Shown here one piece after another: positions 23,601 through 35,405 of a stretch of DNA of 64,000 nucleotides (positions are counted from its first letter, which is position 1; every line of letters begins with the position of its first letter). The notes under the pieces were generated by a model, which did no database searches, had not been told where the DNA came from, and saw only the letters and a program-made list of their open reading frames with translations. The translations under genes and the position numbers were made by a program. Source of the stretch: Limonium bicolor (taxonomy: Eukaryota; Streptophyta; Magnoliopsida; Caryophyllales; Plumbaginaceae); assembly GCA_023374045.1 (NCBI GenBank), contig CM041776.1, positions 316,312,722 to 316,376,721 of the forward strand, read 5' to 3'.

Positions 23601-25430
23601 GCCCCTCGCATCAATTATGTAAGATTCATGTGACGAGTGTATTATAAATGGCGAATAATTATAAATAATGCATCAATAGATACTGAATAATATTTCAAGT
23701 ACATAGTAAATTAATAATAGTCAATCTAACTCACCAATTGTATGATCAGTTTGAAGGGAACAATTCACAAACAAATAATTATCAGAGTCGACAAAACATG
23801 ATGGTTTCATTCTATGGAAAAGTAACTTATAGAAAATTCAAATACGGAGGTAACAGACACCACCCTCTGGTTTGTATATCTAACTAATCTCTAGAGCGTT
23901 AGGGGTCCAATAGAGCAAAATTATAATTGTTTTCTTACTTTTTCCATTATAGTTTTCCTTCATGGAAATAATATTGTTTTAACGTCTCTTGGATTTACCG
24001 AACTGATTTTGTTTAATAAACCATATTTAGATTTTTTTTATATAAAATTAGAGACACCTGGCCAAACATTCCACCACTGTGGGTAACATGTAAAGTAAAC
24101 TACTCATCTGGAACCCTTACCTAACTCCAACCCTATCAAAGTTGGGAGTCAAGTCTCCTTACATTTGTCGCTTCTCTTTCTCCTACACGTTAATTTCCTT
24201 ACACATGAGTAGTTGCTAAAACTCATAGAAGTTCTCTTGCAACCAAGATCTTTCCTACGGATCGCTTTGGCTATGGTCTTCTACTTAAATGACATCTTTA
24301 GAATCATCCTCTACGACACAAGAACCTTGAGGCAAGCTCTTTATGGATTTCCAATGATATCTTTAAGATTGTTGATTGTGCGGCCCTCATCTAACACAGG
24401 ACATCCAAGCTCTTTGGCAAGTAAAAGGTTCGCCGCTTCTTGCACATAATCCTCTTTCCGTTCTTGCTCCAAATTTGCCTTCACGATGTTTGGCTCGAAA
24501 CCTAGGGGAACTCGGGGCCATCAAACAGCCTCCTTATAACTATCGTGTCAAGAGCATCATTGGCGAAGTCAGCTTCAAGGTTCCCGTTTGAACCACAATA
24601 GAACAATTCTCACCACTCTTGAGGAGAGCGTCTTGGGGCATTAATCTTACCAAGGTTGATATCCAATCCATCATTATCTCACTGCCATTGACGCTGCGAA
24701 TCTCGCACGATGGACCAAGTCCAAAGACTTGATCTTTGTCTTGACTCAAGATTTATTTCACTTAGGGTCTTGTCAAGGAACTTTCACCGATTGTGACTTA
24801 CAAATACTAAAATGATTATCACCTCTAGGACCGAGATCAAGTGGTCGTTGCTAATACTCTATGGCATGAACAAAAGGTTGTAAGTAGGAATGCGATGACC
24901 AACAATTGAAAAAAACCACCAACTAGAAATGGGTAATACGACCAATCCCAAGCTGGATAATACAACCATGCCCAACCATAGCTCCCACTCCACCTTTGGG
25001 CTAGTTCAGTAAACCACTTTTTGATAACCAAATTAAATAATGCAATAACACATTTTAATATGTGTCAAATTAAAACTTAATCAATCCATATCTAGTTTCT
25101 CTTTCTTCATACATACCTTGTTGTCTTATCGATATCATATTTACAACATACTCTTAAATAAAACCGTATCTCAATTCTACCAAAATCCCACAACAATCTT
25201 TTTTAAAATACCATCACACCTTCAATTTATATTAAAATAATACAACTTAAGAGTTACATATAGCATCGACATACAATAGCCCTGCATCAAAGAGGCTTAA
25301 GCAAAGACAAACTACAATTAGTAACCAGAGTCTTATGGGTTGTTGCTTCAGTAGCTTAGCAAGGTGTCAATGGTCACTTGGCCATAGAAGATTAAATGGA
25401 AAAATTCTGGTTGTTTATCTAGGTTATTCC
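23601..25430. other. Intergenic; no recognised gene
   Basis: Mostly AT-rich. At about 24210-24770 base composition is more balanced and short frames exist on both strands (for example one of 78 codons at 24213 on plus), but no domain is recognisable and the frames are interrupted. This may be an old transposon or gene remnant. Confidence 0.4.
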
Positions 25431-25436
25431 ATCCCG

Positions 25437-25740
25437 CAGTTGTGTGTGTGTGTGTTTTTTTTTTTGTTAAGAAGCCGATAGCAGAAGAAAAAGAGACATG
25501 ACTCTTTTGCAAAGAAGCCAATAACCTGGTTATCGGCTTCTTTGCAAAATGAAAAAAAATTAATGAAACCGACAACAAAAGAGTCTACTGCTCATTTCTT
25601 TTACAAAGAAGCTGATAATGAGGTAAGCGGTTTCTTTGCAAAATAAAAACACAAACGAAGTTTTGCAACAGAAAAAAAAGACTATTTTTCTTTTGCAAAG
25701 AAACCGATAATGAGATTATCGGTTTCTTAGAAGACACTAT
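25437..25740. repeat. Tandem hairpins built on TTGCAAAGAAGCCGATAA
   Basis: Three inverted repeats in a row: about 25505-25548 (GCAAAGAAGCC...GGCTTCTTTGC, near perfect around AATAACCTGGTTAT), 25600-25644 and 25690-25729 (AAGAAACCGATAA...TTATCGGTTTCTT). They are separated by A-rich spacers with similar CAAAA...AGAAAAAAAGA content. A TG microsatellite and T run (25439-25463) precede them. The array resembles the subterminal hairpins of CACTA elements, but no CACTA ends were found here. Confidence 0.75.
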
Positions 25741-26850
25741 TCCCATTATTTGTTTCTTAACAAGAGAAAAAAACCAACTGTAGGAGGGAATAACCCATAG
25801 AAACAACCATTGGTGGGAATTGAAAGGGTGAAACACCCTTGATCAAAATTCTTTCGAAGATTAAACCACTTCTTATACCACTAAAGATCTAAAGCTCCTA
25901 TTAGACTCAACTAAACTGGCAAGTTCCAACAACCCCACAGTTACCAGAAATAGAAAATCAAATACTTCCTTAACAAGACACATGTCAGCAGTGCAAAACC
26001 TCACCCTTGTTCATCACCGACTCTAGACTTTTGCCGTTTCGGCCACCTAAACCACCGGTCGTTTTACTACCACCATGGAACACCGAGAGCAGACTATTAT
26101 GATATCTCCTATGCATCCTAGAACAAGCCTCGCTATGCTTGGTCGGGGATTGAGAAAGCAAGCCTCTAAAATGAGGTTAGCTGTAGTATAAACCAACTGA
26201 CAAAAGCTCATCAGTTTGCATAGATCGACCACTGTTCCCAATTTGAGAAAAACTGAAATGATCAGCATAGTGAGCACAATTGGGAAGGGATCTCCCCCTT
26301 TTCACAACAAATATGAACAAAACATTAAGCTTCTACCACCACCCCCACTGTCCATCTTCCATTCTCGTAGGGGTGGCGGCCTTAAAGAAGAACAACAACT
26401 ATGACCGATAGAGGAGGTGGAGATGAGAGGATTGAATCGATTTGACTCCCTGCATGCCGAAAGGAACAACAGTGGAACTGGAGACCATGATCTTACACTA
26501 CAACTTGCATCAGATTGTGAGCCTACACCATCCCATTAATATATAGTAACATGCACCGCAACCCACTTGTTCCTACTTTCTTTTACGGCTATTAAGCCCA
26601 CCAAATTTGCATACTTCCCGATCGCAATACGTCCAGAGCCACTGACAATGACTCCCTAAATTTTTTTGACAAATGGCGTAAAGGAAATTAAAGAAATCAA
26701 CAAAAAAGAAGGAGAAGAATAGGAGAGATGAGAGAGCATCGGAGGCTATATTTTCTTAGGGGGCGTTTGTTTCAAGCAGGGGAAACATAATGGAGAGGAA
26801 TGAAAAAGAATTCCCTTTGATTAGCCCAATTGTTTGTTTGAGCTGAGGGA
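25741..26850. other. Intergenic; no recognised gene
   Basis: No coding or RNA gene is supported. A segment at 26040-26420 has short frames on both strands without recognisable domains. Confidence 0.4.
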
Positions 26851-26865
26851 AATGAAATAAATAAC

Positions 26866-26998
26866 TGGTCAACGACCGTCGGTCAATGGTCAACTTCCGG
26901 ATGCCGGTTAATACTCAATAGTCATTAATTGTCGGTCAACATTCACCGGTCATCGGTCAATAGTCATTAGTCATCGGTCAATGATCATATATCACCGT
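26866..26998. repeat. Irregular repeats of CGGTCAATRGTCA
   Basis: GGTCAA/CGGTCA-type words recur at least eight times in about 130 bp (for example TCGGTCAATGGTCAAC, TCGGTCAACATT, ATCGGTCAATAGTCATTAG, CATCGGTCAATGATCA). This is a degenerate short-period repeat. The TTGAC/GTCAA core resembles a W-box, but no gene start is close. Confidence 0.6.
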
Positions 26999-27199
26999 CC
27001 AAAGTGTATAGGGAAAGAGAATCTCATTCCCTAATAGCGGATGGAGAATAAAGATAGAGAATTTTGGAGCTATCCCTCACCCTTTCCCTTTCTGATTACC
27101 CCCAAACCCCTGAGAATAATAATACTGTAACTTACTATGATATTGATCCCACAAGAATCCTACATTCATTCTTCCATCAAAACAAAAACACAAAAAACA

Positions 27200-27800
27200 T
27201 AACCTATATCCCACAGAATTTCTTGTTTCTCCCTTACCTCTGGTTCCTCCCATTTTTCTTGTCCCTGACTCTTTCCCAGTAACCTTGTCTCGTTCTCCCC
27301 TTGTTGTAACATCATCCATCTCAATCCCCTCCCTCGCTCTCTTCCCCCACCCCATTCAATCCCATCTCCTAACTGAATTCCTTCTCCCGCTCCCGCTCCC
27401 TCTTTCCCCATTTCCTTTTTCCTAATCTCATCTCCCCCCGACCCGCTTCCGCATCACACGCCCCCTTTCTTCTCTAGCCGCATCCACCAACCATCGGCAC
27501 CACCAACTGACCACCCAACACTCTCGAACACGACAGCCACACCGAAGCCACCGACCCACAACGCAGCAGCAGCAGCTCTGCCACGTTCAACCGCCACCGG
27601 CGAGGCGGCGACCAACTCCGATCACGATCATCGCGGTTTCATTACGGTTCAGCATGCGCACCGCCAGCCCTCTGTCTCCCAAGCTCTAGCGAACTGCACT
27701 CCCACCATCTTCACCAGACCACTGCCATCGCACTACCGACTCCAAATCTGCTATCAACCGCTTCTTGCCTTATCACCCTCAGCTCAGGTTTCGGTATTTC
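27200..27800 (+). other. Pyrimidine-rich island, possible transcript leader
   Basis: Unlike its AT-rich surroundings this stretch is C- and CT-rich on the plus strand, ending in AGCTCAG followed by GTTTCGG near 27785, which could be a splice donor. No long coding frame is convincing. It could be a 5' leader of a non-coding transcript, an exon captured by a transposon, or a retro-element leader upstream of the RNase H relic at 28.5 kb. Confidence 0.35.
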
Positions 27801-28072
27801 GATCTGACTGGAAATGCTGAGTGACGCTATGAACTTTGATTTTTGCAACACTATGGCTCATCTTTGATGTTTCATTGAATGATTTTGTCATCAAAAGTGT
27901 TATTTAATTTATTGTTGCTCCTGACTTGTGGATTTGACTATGTCAGGTTTGGGTGTTGGTAGTTTGGTGTCCAGCTCTTCAACCTTGTTGCACTATTCTG
28001 GTGGGTTTTCTTTCTTCTTTATCATTTCTAAATTTGCTATGCTATACTGGACATCCTTAATCAAATAAGGAA

Positions 28073-28303
28073 GAAATTAGCTTCTTTTAAACTGTGCATG
28101 CAACCTTGGCTTCGTAGAATAATTTCTCCATATCTATTATGCTTGATTCGTTGGAAATTAGCTTCTTTAACGTGTGCATGCTATCTTGGCTTAGAAGATT
28201 AATTTCTCCATATATTATGTTGGATCTGTTAGCTTCTCTTAACTTGTGCATGCAACCTTGGCGTGGTAGATTAAATTCTCTATATAGTATATTAGATTCG
28301 TAG
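28073..28303. repeat. Three tandem copies of a ~77-bp repeat
   Basis: Units start at about 28073, 28154 and 28231. Each reads TTAGCTTCTT-TTAAC, then GTGCATGCAACCTTGGC, then GTAGATTAATTTCTCC, then ATATTATG and GATTCGTT with small differences. Units measure about 81, 77 and 73 bp. Divergence between copies indicates an old local duplication. Confidence 0.8.
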
Positions 28304-28499
28304 CCTCCAAAGAGATTTTGGGGGCATGGAGTGCAGTGGTTTTGAGAAGGGTTTCAAGGGAATTATTATGCATATTTGAGAATGACAGCAATACTTGCAC
28401 TTTGTTCGTTCTTGATCAACTGGGATTCAAATTAATCGTGTGAATCATCCTTTTCAATATGTGTTCTGTTAGTAAAGGGGTTGCTCATATTATTACTAT

Positions 28500-28790
28500 T
28501 ATTATTATAATTAAGGAAGAGTGACAAAGAGATTATTGATGCTATCAGTGAAGGTAATCTGTGGCAATTTAAGCTTTATCTGTCAGGTAGATGATTGTAT
28601 TCAGCTTGTTCTTTCATTTAGCCTTTTTTGGAGAGATGCTAATATTCCAACCCATTTTGCTGCTAATTTGGGTAGATCTTCCTCCCTGTTTAGTTGCTTC
28701 AAATTATGATTTGGGTTTCTCATATCCCCCAAAGGCTTACTCAGGCTTGTAATTTGGAATCACTTAGCTGAATGAAATTTCACCTTGTTT
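28500..28790 (+). pseudogene. C-terminal relic of RNase H-like domain (LINE-type)
   Basis: Plus-strand translation gives FWRDANIPTHFAANLGRSSS, which fits the end of plant RVT_3 RNase H domains (REAN..AD.LA.LG pattern). It is followed after a stop by a readable tail (FGFLISPKGLLRLVIWNHLA). Frames upstream of 28560 are broken. It is probably the 3' remnant of a retroelement or of an RNase H-like gene such as the one at 10 kb. Confidence 0.45.
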
Positions 28791-28799
28791 AAAAAAGTG

Positions 28800-29569
28800 A
28801 CGAAGAGCTCCTATAGTAGTGGAAGGGACAAGTTAACTAAGAACACTTTTGTGTAGTTTTTTATAAAATGATTGACTCGAATCTTTCAGTAAGTAAATTG
28901 AGTTTGATATTGACCTAATTTCAATAATATATATGGTATTAGTTGTTGTAAGGTGGTTGTATTCATTACCTCACTAGAATATTGTTTGTGTTCATGTGTC
29001 CTCGAATTATATACTAATCTTTTGGGTGTCATTGTGCTTGGAAGTTTTGATTTACTGATAAAAAAAACTCAGCTTTTATAAATTGTACAATTTAAGATCT
29101 TGTGAAAACTTCTCAATACATTTTTCGCTCAATTCTTATTATATAAATGTGGAATGTAAATAGTTTAAGAGCAGTTATAATTATTGATTCCTCTTATTAG
29201 TTTTCTGGTATAATACATCTCATTATACTAATTTTTGCCATTCTTTGCCAGGTATATATGTATAAGTCTCTTTCTCCGGTCAGTGAATTCTTAGTTTTTA
29301 GAGCTTTCTCACTGGGGTCATCTTTTCTGCTTTCTCTTTTTCTGTTGCTTTCTCTTCATAGTCAGTCATTACAGACCTATTCAGGGAGAATACATACTAA
29401 ACAACACTTAATCATTGCCCTAACCACCCAATTTTACACTATCAATGCCAAATTTCATCTGATTTTGACTTGATCATTGTCAAATTGACCCAATTTTTCA
29501 TTATCAATGCCGAATTCACCCGAGATTCGAAACTTTTCTCAACCTAAGAAGACCAACTGGAGCAAGACA
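28800..29569 (+). promoter_or_regulatory. Upstream flank and 5' leader of inositol kinase-like gene
   Basis: AT-rich upstream region. Near 29370-29520 there are two related segments (ATCAATGCCAAATT and ATCAATGCCGAATTCACC, each preceded by a TCATT/TTTTCA-type word). A Met at 29507 is in frame with the gene, but its 21 extra residues are not family-like, so I treat them as leader. Confidence 0.4.
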
Positions 29570-31094
29570 ATGGAGATGGGCGGGCTTGTGCAACGTGGGC
29601 TGGTTGTGGGAAATTACTGTCATGATGTTCTCATCCGAGACAATGTAGTTATAGCAGAGTCTCTTGGTGGTGCTGCTTCCTTTATCTCTGCCGTTTTCTC
29701 GAACCTTCTCTCCCTTAACTGCTATTATGTTTCTAAGGTTGGTTCTGATTTTTCTTACTCGTCCTCACTCTCGACCCCTCCAATCGTTTCCCTCTCTTCT
29801 GAAACCACCCTGTTCCACGCTCATTTCTTCTCAGAATCCCCCAAAGCAGGTGTAGAGCTCAATTCCAGCCCGAAGTCTGACAGAGTATTGAAACGTGTAC
29901 GGGCATGTGATCTAATATATCCTCGTGATCTGCCTGAATTTGAGAAATTTGAGTTTGGAATGGTGGTTGGAGTTGGTGGGGAGATTCTTCCTGAAACATT
30001 GGAGAGGTTGATCGATGTTTGTGATGTGGTGTTTGTGGACATACAAGGGTTAATTAGAGAATTTGATGAGGTTGACGGGACTGTGAGGTTAGTTAGTCTC
30101 AGAGAAAGTGGATTTTACCACTTGCTACCTAGAATTGGGTTTTTGAAAGCATCAGCTGACGAGGCTAAATATATTGATTTAGAGGAAATGAGGAAGTGGT
30201 GTTGTGTGTTGGTGACTAATGGAGAGTATGGCTGTAAGGTTTATTGGAATGGCGGAGAAATGCAGGTTTCTCCATTTCCAACGTCACAGATTGATCCCAC
30301 TGGTGCTGGGGATAGTTTTTTGGCCGGGTTTGTAGCTGGACTTGTGGAAGGATTAGCTGTTCCTGATGCTGCTTTATTGGGCAACTTTTTTGGGTCATTG
30401 ACTGTTGCTCAACTTGGGTTGCCCAAGTTTGATTTTGACATGCAGGTTTGATTCCATAATGCTTTGTTTCTGTACTTAGTTTGTCTGTTGGTGAAATGAA
30501 AGTGTCCTTTGTCTGAATATTATACTTTGTTTATTAATATCTGCAGCAGAAAATTTTGCTAAAATGTGTCATGATGTGATGCTTTACGGTCAACAACCCT
30601 ATGATATATAGAAAAACTTTCGTTGTTAGGTGAAAATGGTGAAGGTTACTCTTTGTGCTCTTAATTGATATAAACTCACCTTTCGAGTATAATCATCTCT
30701 AGATTCATCAAAGCATACTCGATGTGTTCTTCAACTTATCTAACGAGCCCATGCAACCTCTTACTGTTGCATTATCACATATCTATTGCATTCCTGTTCA
30801 TGTTCCGTCATGTAAAATATTTTCCTATTGGCTATTGCATCGCTTAATCTACGTTTTGTGAAGCTTCTAAACTACTATTTTCATTATTGTTTGATTTTGT
30901 ATACGGTGCTCTACTCCTAGAGAGTGAAAGATGAAGTGAATAGAAGGAAGACTCAGTACCCAAGTTGCCTGGAAAAAAAGGATCATGACAAGCTAATCTT
31001 CAACAAACCGTTGGGGCATGATGTGTTTCACGCTTCCTTAAGTGCTCTGAAGCAAGCACTTTTACCTCCACCGTTAACACAGAACCATTCCTAG
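29570..31094 (+). CDS. MIK: myo-inositol 3-kinase-like pfkB carbohydrate kinase
   Basis: Two exons, 29570-30445 and 30921-31094, with GT-AG borders and phase 0 join; 349 aa. The protein begins MEMGGLVQRGLVVGNYCHDV and carries GGAASF near residues 33-38 and the pfkB signature DPTGAGDSF at 242-250, whose Asp is the catalytic base. VGVGGEILPETLERL and RESGFYHLLPRIGFLKAS are characteristic of the plant inositol kinase group (Arabidopsis At5g58730), which phosphorylates myo-inositol with ATP and feeds phytate synthesis. No signal or membrane segment is seen, so it is probably cytosolic. Exon 2 supplies the tail VKDEVNRRKTQYPSCLEKK, ending PPPLTQNHS. An in-frame Met at 29507 would add 21 residues; I prefer 29570 by comparison with homologues. 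Specificity for inositol is inferred from family resemblance. Confidence 0.93.
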
Positions 31095-32331
31095 GATTTG
31101 CCTGTGAACAACCGTTGTATGGTAGTAGTTCGAAATAATAACAGCCAATTTAGTAGGGTAGAAGGTAATACATAGTTTGTGGACTCTGATCAACCCTTGG
31201 ATCCTTACATGTTGTAATGAAAATCTCACTGTTGTTTCGTTGTCTTGTTTCATTTCTAATTTTTTGCAGGTTTCAAAGAAGTCTGCATAAGAAATAAAAC
31301 CAGGTTGTATCTATGCACATATACAGGGAGCTGCTACTCCCGACTTTAGTGAACTGATCTTATCTGGGTCATTTTGGAGGAGTGTGAATTTCTTCTGGTG
31401 TTCATAACGGGCTCTGCTCATTGTAAACAAGCTCATCGTCTAGCAATGTAATATGTTATTTATATCTTTTATCATTAGACTAGTAATGTTTCCTTGGGTT
31501 CCTTTAGCATCTGAATTTGATCATTCATGAGGTCTTCATGAATGTAAATTGTATTGTGCATCATTAGGAGAACCATTATGCTAAGCTAATAATTCTATGT
31601 CGACAAAACTTTTCCTATTTTGGAATGCAAACTATATGACATGCTATATGGAGGTAAACAATTTTCTGCTGGTATACAGTTGACCATCGTGTAAACTGGA
31701 TTCTAACATCTACAACTCATTAACACAAATTCAAACTAAAACTATAATTTAAAAATAGATTTACTTCTACTGATACGTGGTGGTGAAGTGATATGGTGGT
31801 GGTGTACAAACATCGGCAGACAAGCAGTGGCACTTGAAGGCCAACATCGGCACGTAAACGGACCAACATTGGCGCTTGGTTGGTCTTCAAACGGCGACTG
31901 TTGTGAGTCTTGTGACAACCTTTGCATAGTGTTCATTGTCTTCCTTAAGGCGGATACTATTCTCTTTACAAGTGGAGTATTCGATATACGTGGAGAAGGT
32001 TAGGTGATCAAATTATGCGTGCTAAAATAGTAATCATCCTTTAGACCCATAATGAACATTGTAAAATAAAAACTAAGGTATTCAATGCATATGATATGAT
32101 AAAGGAGAAGGGAGAGAATCCCTTGTCTAAACTCTTTCTAAGCCACATGCTGAACCATTGATGAAAATATAGAAAGATGTGGTTTTGATACACACCATAA
32201 TCCATCCAATTGATCCACTTAGAGAAAAGGCCAATGTCATCAAGGATTGATTTACAGAATTCCGCCCGACAAAGTCCATGGCACTTTTCATAGTAAGATT
32301 CGAGTGGATAATAACCTTGACTTAGGTTAGA
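31095..32331. other. 3' flank of inositol kinase-like gene and intergenic
   Basis: The first few hundred bases are likely 3' UTR, possibly with an unannotated 3' UTR intron ending near 31270 (TTTGCAG). Beyond that no gene is recognised. Confidence 0.4.
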
Positions 32332-33006
32332 TGTTAGGAATCAAAGTTTATTTTTATGAAGTTAGAATTTCGGTAATCTTACACTTCAAGGTGAAGAAGT
32401 TAAGGGGTGCATTAAATGTATTTATGCAATAAATTCTATTGGCTTAATCTCTTTATTTATCTACACTTATGAGATAATTATGGTACTTCTGTTTAGAGAA
32501 AAAGGAGTTTTGAAGACCATTGTGGGTCATTTCAGTGGAAAGTCCTCTTGATGCAATCGAAAAGACACGAGGATAGCAAGGTTAGGAACATCAAATCTTC
32601 TAAAAGAGAGAGTAAGATGAACTCCTCGAAAAATGAAAGAGTGGGGAACCAAGTCACAAGAAAATAAGTGAACTTAGAAGCACACCATGAGAGAAATCCT
32701 AAGGAGGGGAAGAAAATAAGTATGCTCTCCTAGAGATTTAAAATATACGAGCGTGGGTAACCTCCTATTATAAAGAGGGTACGGAATTGTTATCCCTCAT
32801 TATAGAGAGGTACTGTTATCTCCTATTATGAAAAAGAGGGTTGGTGAGTGTTATCCCTTGTACTAGAGACAAGTTGTAATCTCGTTACTATAGCGAATCC
32901 TTCTATCATCATGCTTGTGGTTTTTCCACCAGATTAAAAAGATTTTCCCCGTAAAATTATTGTGTCACTTATTTACAGTTTTTCTCGAAATTTGTAAGTG
33001 TAATTG
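32332..33006 (+). mobile_element. Solo-LTR-like repeat (probably Copia), copy 2
   Basis: Begins TGTTAGGAATC and shares ordered blocks with 12146-13240, including GGGGTGCATTAAATG, ATTATGGTACTTCTGTTTA, TCCTCTTGATGCA, ACCTCCTATTATAAAGAG, GTTGTAATCTCGT and TTGTGTCACTTATTTACAGTTTTT. This copy is uninterrupted, about 675 bp. No coding region is associated. It shows the original sequence where copy 1 carries an insertion. Confidence 0.55.
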
Positions 33007-33769
33007 TGGGTAAGCGTCTAAATAATATTCCATTTACTCGTAGCTTTGTTTCTTACTATGTTTGTTCATTCAACCGTTTCTTATCTCCCATTCAAAATAT
33101 TACAGTTTGGTTAAGAGCAATTGAAAAATATGACAAATCAACCATTATAAAAATAAGGAAATTTTCAAATGTCATTATATTTTTGGCTAATTAATAATTG
33201 CCCCTGAAAAAAAAAATTAAAAGTCACAAAATAGAACTAAATTTTTGTAAAAGTCCATGAAATGTCACTATGTCATTGACCAGAAGGAAAAAAGACAAAA
33301 TATACCCCTACTAAATAACAGAGTATTTTAAAATTCACAATATGCCCCTAAGTGTTAAAAAATTCATAAAAAATTCAAAATACTATAAAAATATAGATAA
33401 CAATAAAAAATATTTAAAAAATTATAAAATTTTGGAATAACTAAAAAGTATCACAAAATATTGAAAAAAGTATATATTTCTTATATTTTTTAAATTATTA
33501 AGTACCATAAAAAATATAGCGTTTTAAAGAAATATTTTATACCAATTATTCTCTTAATTTATACCAATAAAGTACCATAGTTTTTACCATACATTTTTTA
33601 AATTAATTTTTTCTACCAACTTATATTATTTATTCAAAAGATATAATTTTATATTTTTAAACTAATATTTAGAAAATTTGTTTTAAACTTTTTATATTCT
33701 ATTTTACAGATAACTTTATGATATAATATTATGTAGATAACAAAAAATATTATATCATAATTTTATCTA

Positions 33770-34181
33770 GGGAAAATTCACGATATACCCCTGTTTTCTT
33801 TTGTAATTCATAATATACCCCTGTGTTTTTCGTAATTCAACTTTAAACATGCTTAAATGTTGTCCAAAATTGATGAAACTTTACATGGATGATGCTAAAG
33901 TGTTATATTTTGTCCAATATCAAATATGAAGTTTTTTAAGCTCACATGTGACCTGTGGGACCCAATGAATATGCCACATGTTCATTGGGTCCCACATGTC
34001 ACACGTGAGCTTAAAAAACTTCAAATTTGACATTGGACCAAAATATAACACTTTAGTCTCGTCCATGTAAAGTTTCATCAATTTTAGACAACATTTAAGC
34101 ATGTTTAAAGGTGAATTACAAAAACCACAGGGGTATATTGTGAATTACAAAAGAAAACAGGGGTATATCGTGAATTTTCCC
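33770..34181. mobile_element. Fold-back MITE, family A copy 2, perfect 9-bp TSD
   Basis: A palindrome from GGGAAAATTCACGATATACCCC to its inverted counterpart ending GAATTTTCCC. It is flanked on both sides by the identical 9-mer TTTTATCTA (33761-33769 and 34182-34190). Arms are near 190 bp with the centre near 33960-33990 (CATGTTCATTGGGTCCCAC). A 9-bp target duplication is the mark of the Mutator (MULE) superfamily. Confidence 0.92.
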
Positions 34182-34200
34182 TTTTATCTATAAAATAGAA

Positions 34201-34609
34201 GGGAAAATTCATGATATACCCCTGTTTTCTTTCGTAATTCACAATATACCCCTGTGATTTTCGTAATTCAACTTTAAACATACTTAACTGTTGTCCAAAA
34301 TTGTTGAAACTTTACATGGACGATGTTAAAGTGTTATATTTTGGTCCAATGTCAAATTTGAAGTTTTTTAAGCTCACGTGTGACATGTGGGACCCAATGA
34401 ACATGTGACTGCTCATTGGGTCCCACAGGTCACATGAGAGCTTAAAAAACTTTAAATTTGATATTGGACCAAAATATAACAATTTACCATCGTCCATGTA
34501 AAGTTTCATCAATTTTGGACAACATTTAAACATGTTTAAAGTTGAATTACTAAAACCACAAGGGTATATTGTCAATTACGAAAGAAAATAGGGGTATCTC
34601 GTGAATTTT
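34201..34609. mobile_element. Fold-back MITE, family A copy 3
   Basis: Starts 20 bp after copy 2 with GGGAAAATTCATGATATACCCC and ends GGGGTATCTCGTGAATTTTA, where the last CCC is lost. It has the same palindrome plan and centre as copies at 8387 and 33770. A clean target duplication is not visible, perhaps because the right tip is damaged. Confidence 0.88.
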
Positions 34610-35405
34610 ATAAAAAATACAAAATTTCAAAAATATTAGTTAAAAATCTTAAATAATTTATTTTGAATAAATAACAAATAAATAATATCTTTTCAAAATT
34701 TAATATATTAATTCAAAATTATTTATATTATATTTCATAACTTTATGACATCTATTATCTACAAAAAATTATGTCATAAAGTTATCTATATAATTTTCAT
34801 AAATATTTTTTATAAATATTGGTTAAAAACATAAATTTTTTTGAATAAATATATTTATTTTTGAATAAATATTATTTAGTTTTGATGAACTAAAATAAAA
34901 TATTTATACTTTTAACTAATATATTTCGAGAATTGTTTTTATACTTTGTATTTTATTTTGTCATAAAGTTATTTGTAAAATAGAAAATAAATTAAAAAAG
35001 GAAAAATATTTTAAAACATTATTTTAAAAATATAAAAAATTATTTTGAATAAAAAATCAAAATTTTTAGAAAAAAAATCTAAAAGAGTAAGGTAAAAAAT
35101 ATGGTATTTAATTGGTATTAATTATGGTCCTTAATTAGTTTAAATGGTAGAAAAATTAGTATACATTTTGTTTTTAAAACATAGCTTTATATTGTGTGGT
35201 ACTAAATAATTTTATGAAAATCTAATAAATATTTATTTTTTCAATATTTTATGATATTTTAAATAATTTTATTTTACATTTCAATTTTTATATAATTATC
35301 ATAATATTTCAAATATTTTTATAGTTATTATATTTTTATGGTATTTGAATGTTGTGATTTTTAGTGAATTTTTTAATGGGTATATTGTGAATTGTAAAAG
35401 TATTA

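Noticed and set aside
24213..24749. Possible gene in the 24.2-24.8 kb patch
   Set aside because: Frames on both strands are short and interrupted and no family is recognisable.
27064..27411. Overlapping frames in the pyrimidine-rich island
   Set aside because: Low-complexity Pro/Leu or Gly/Arg/Glu peptides on both strands with no domain; kept only as a possible transcript leader.
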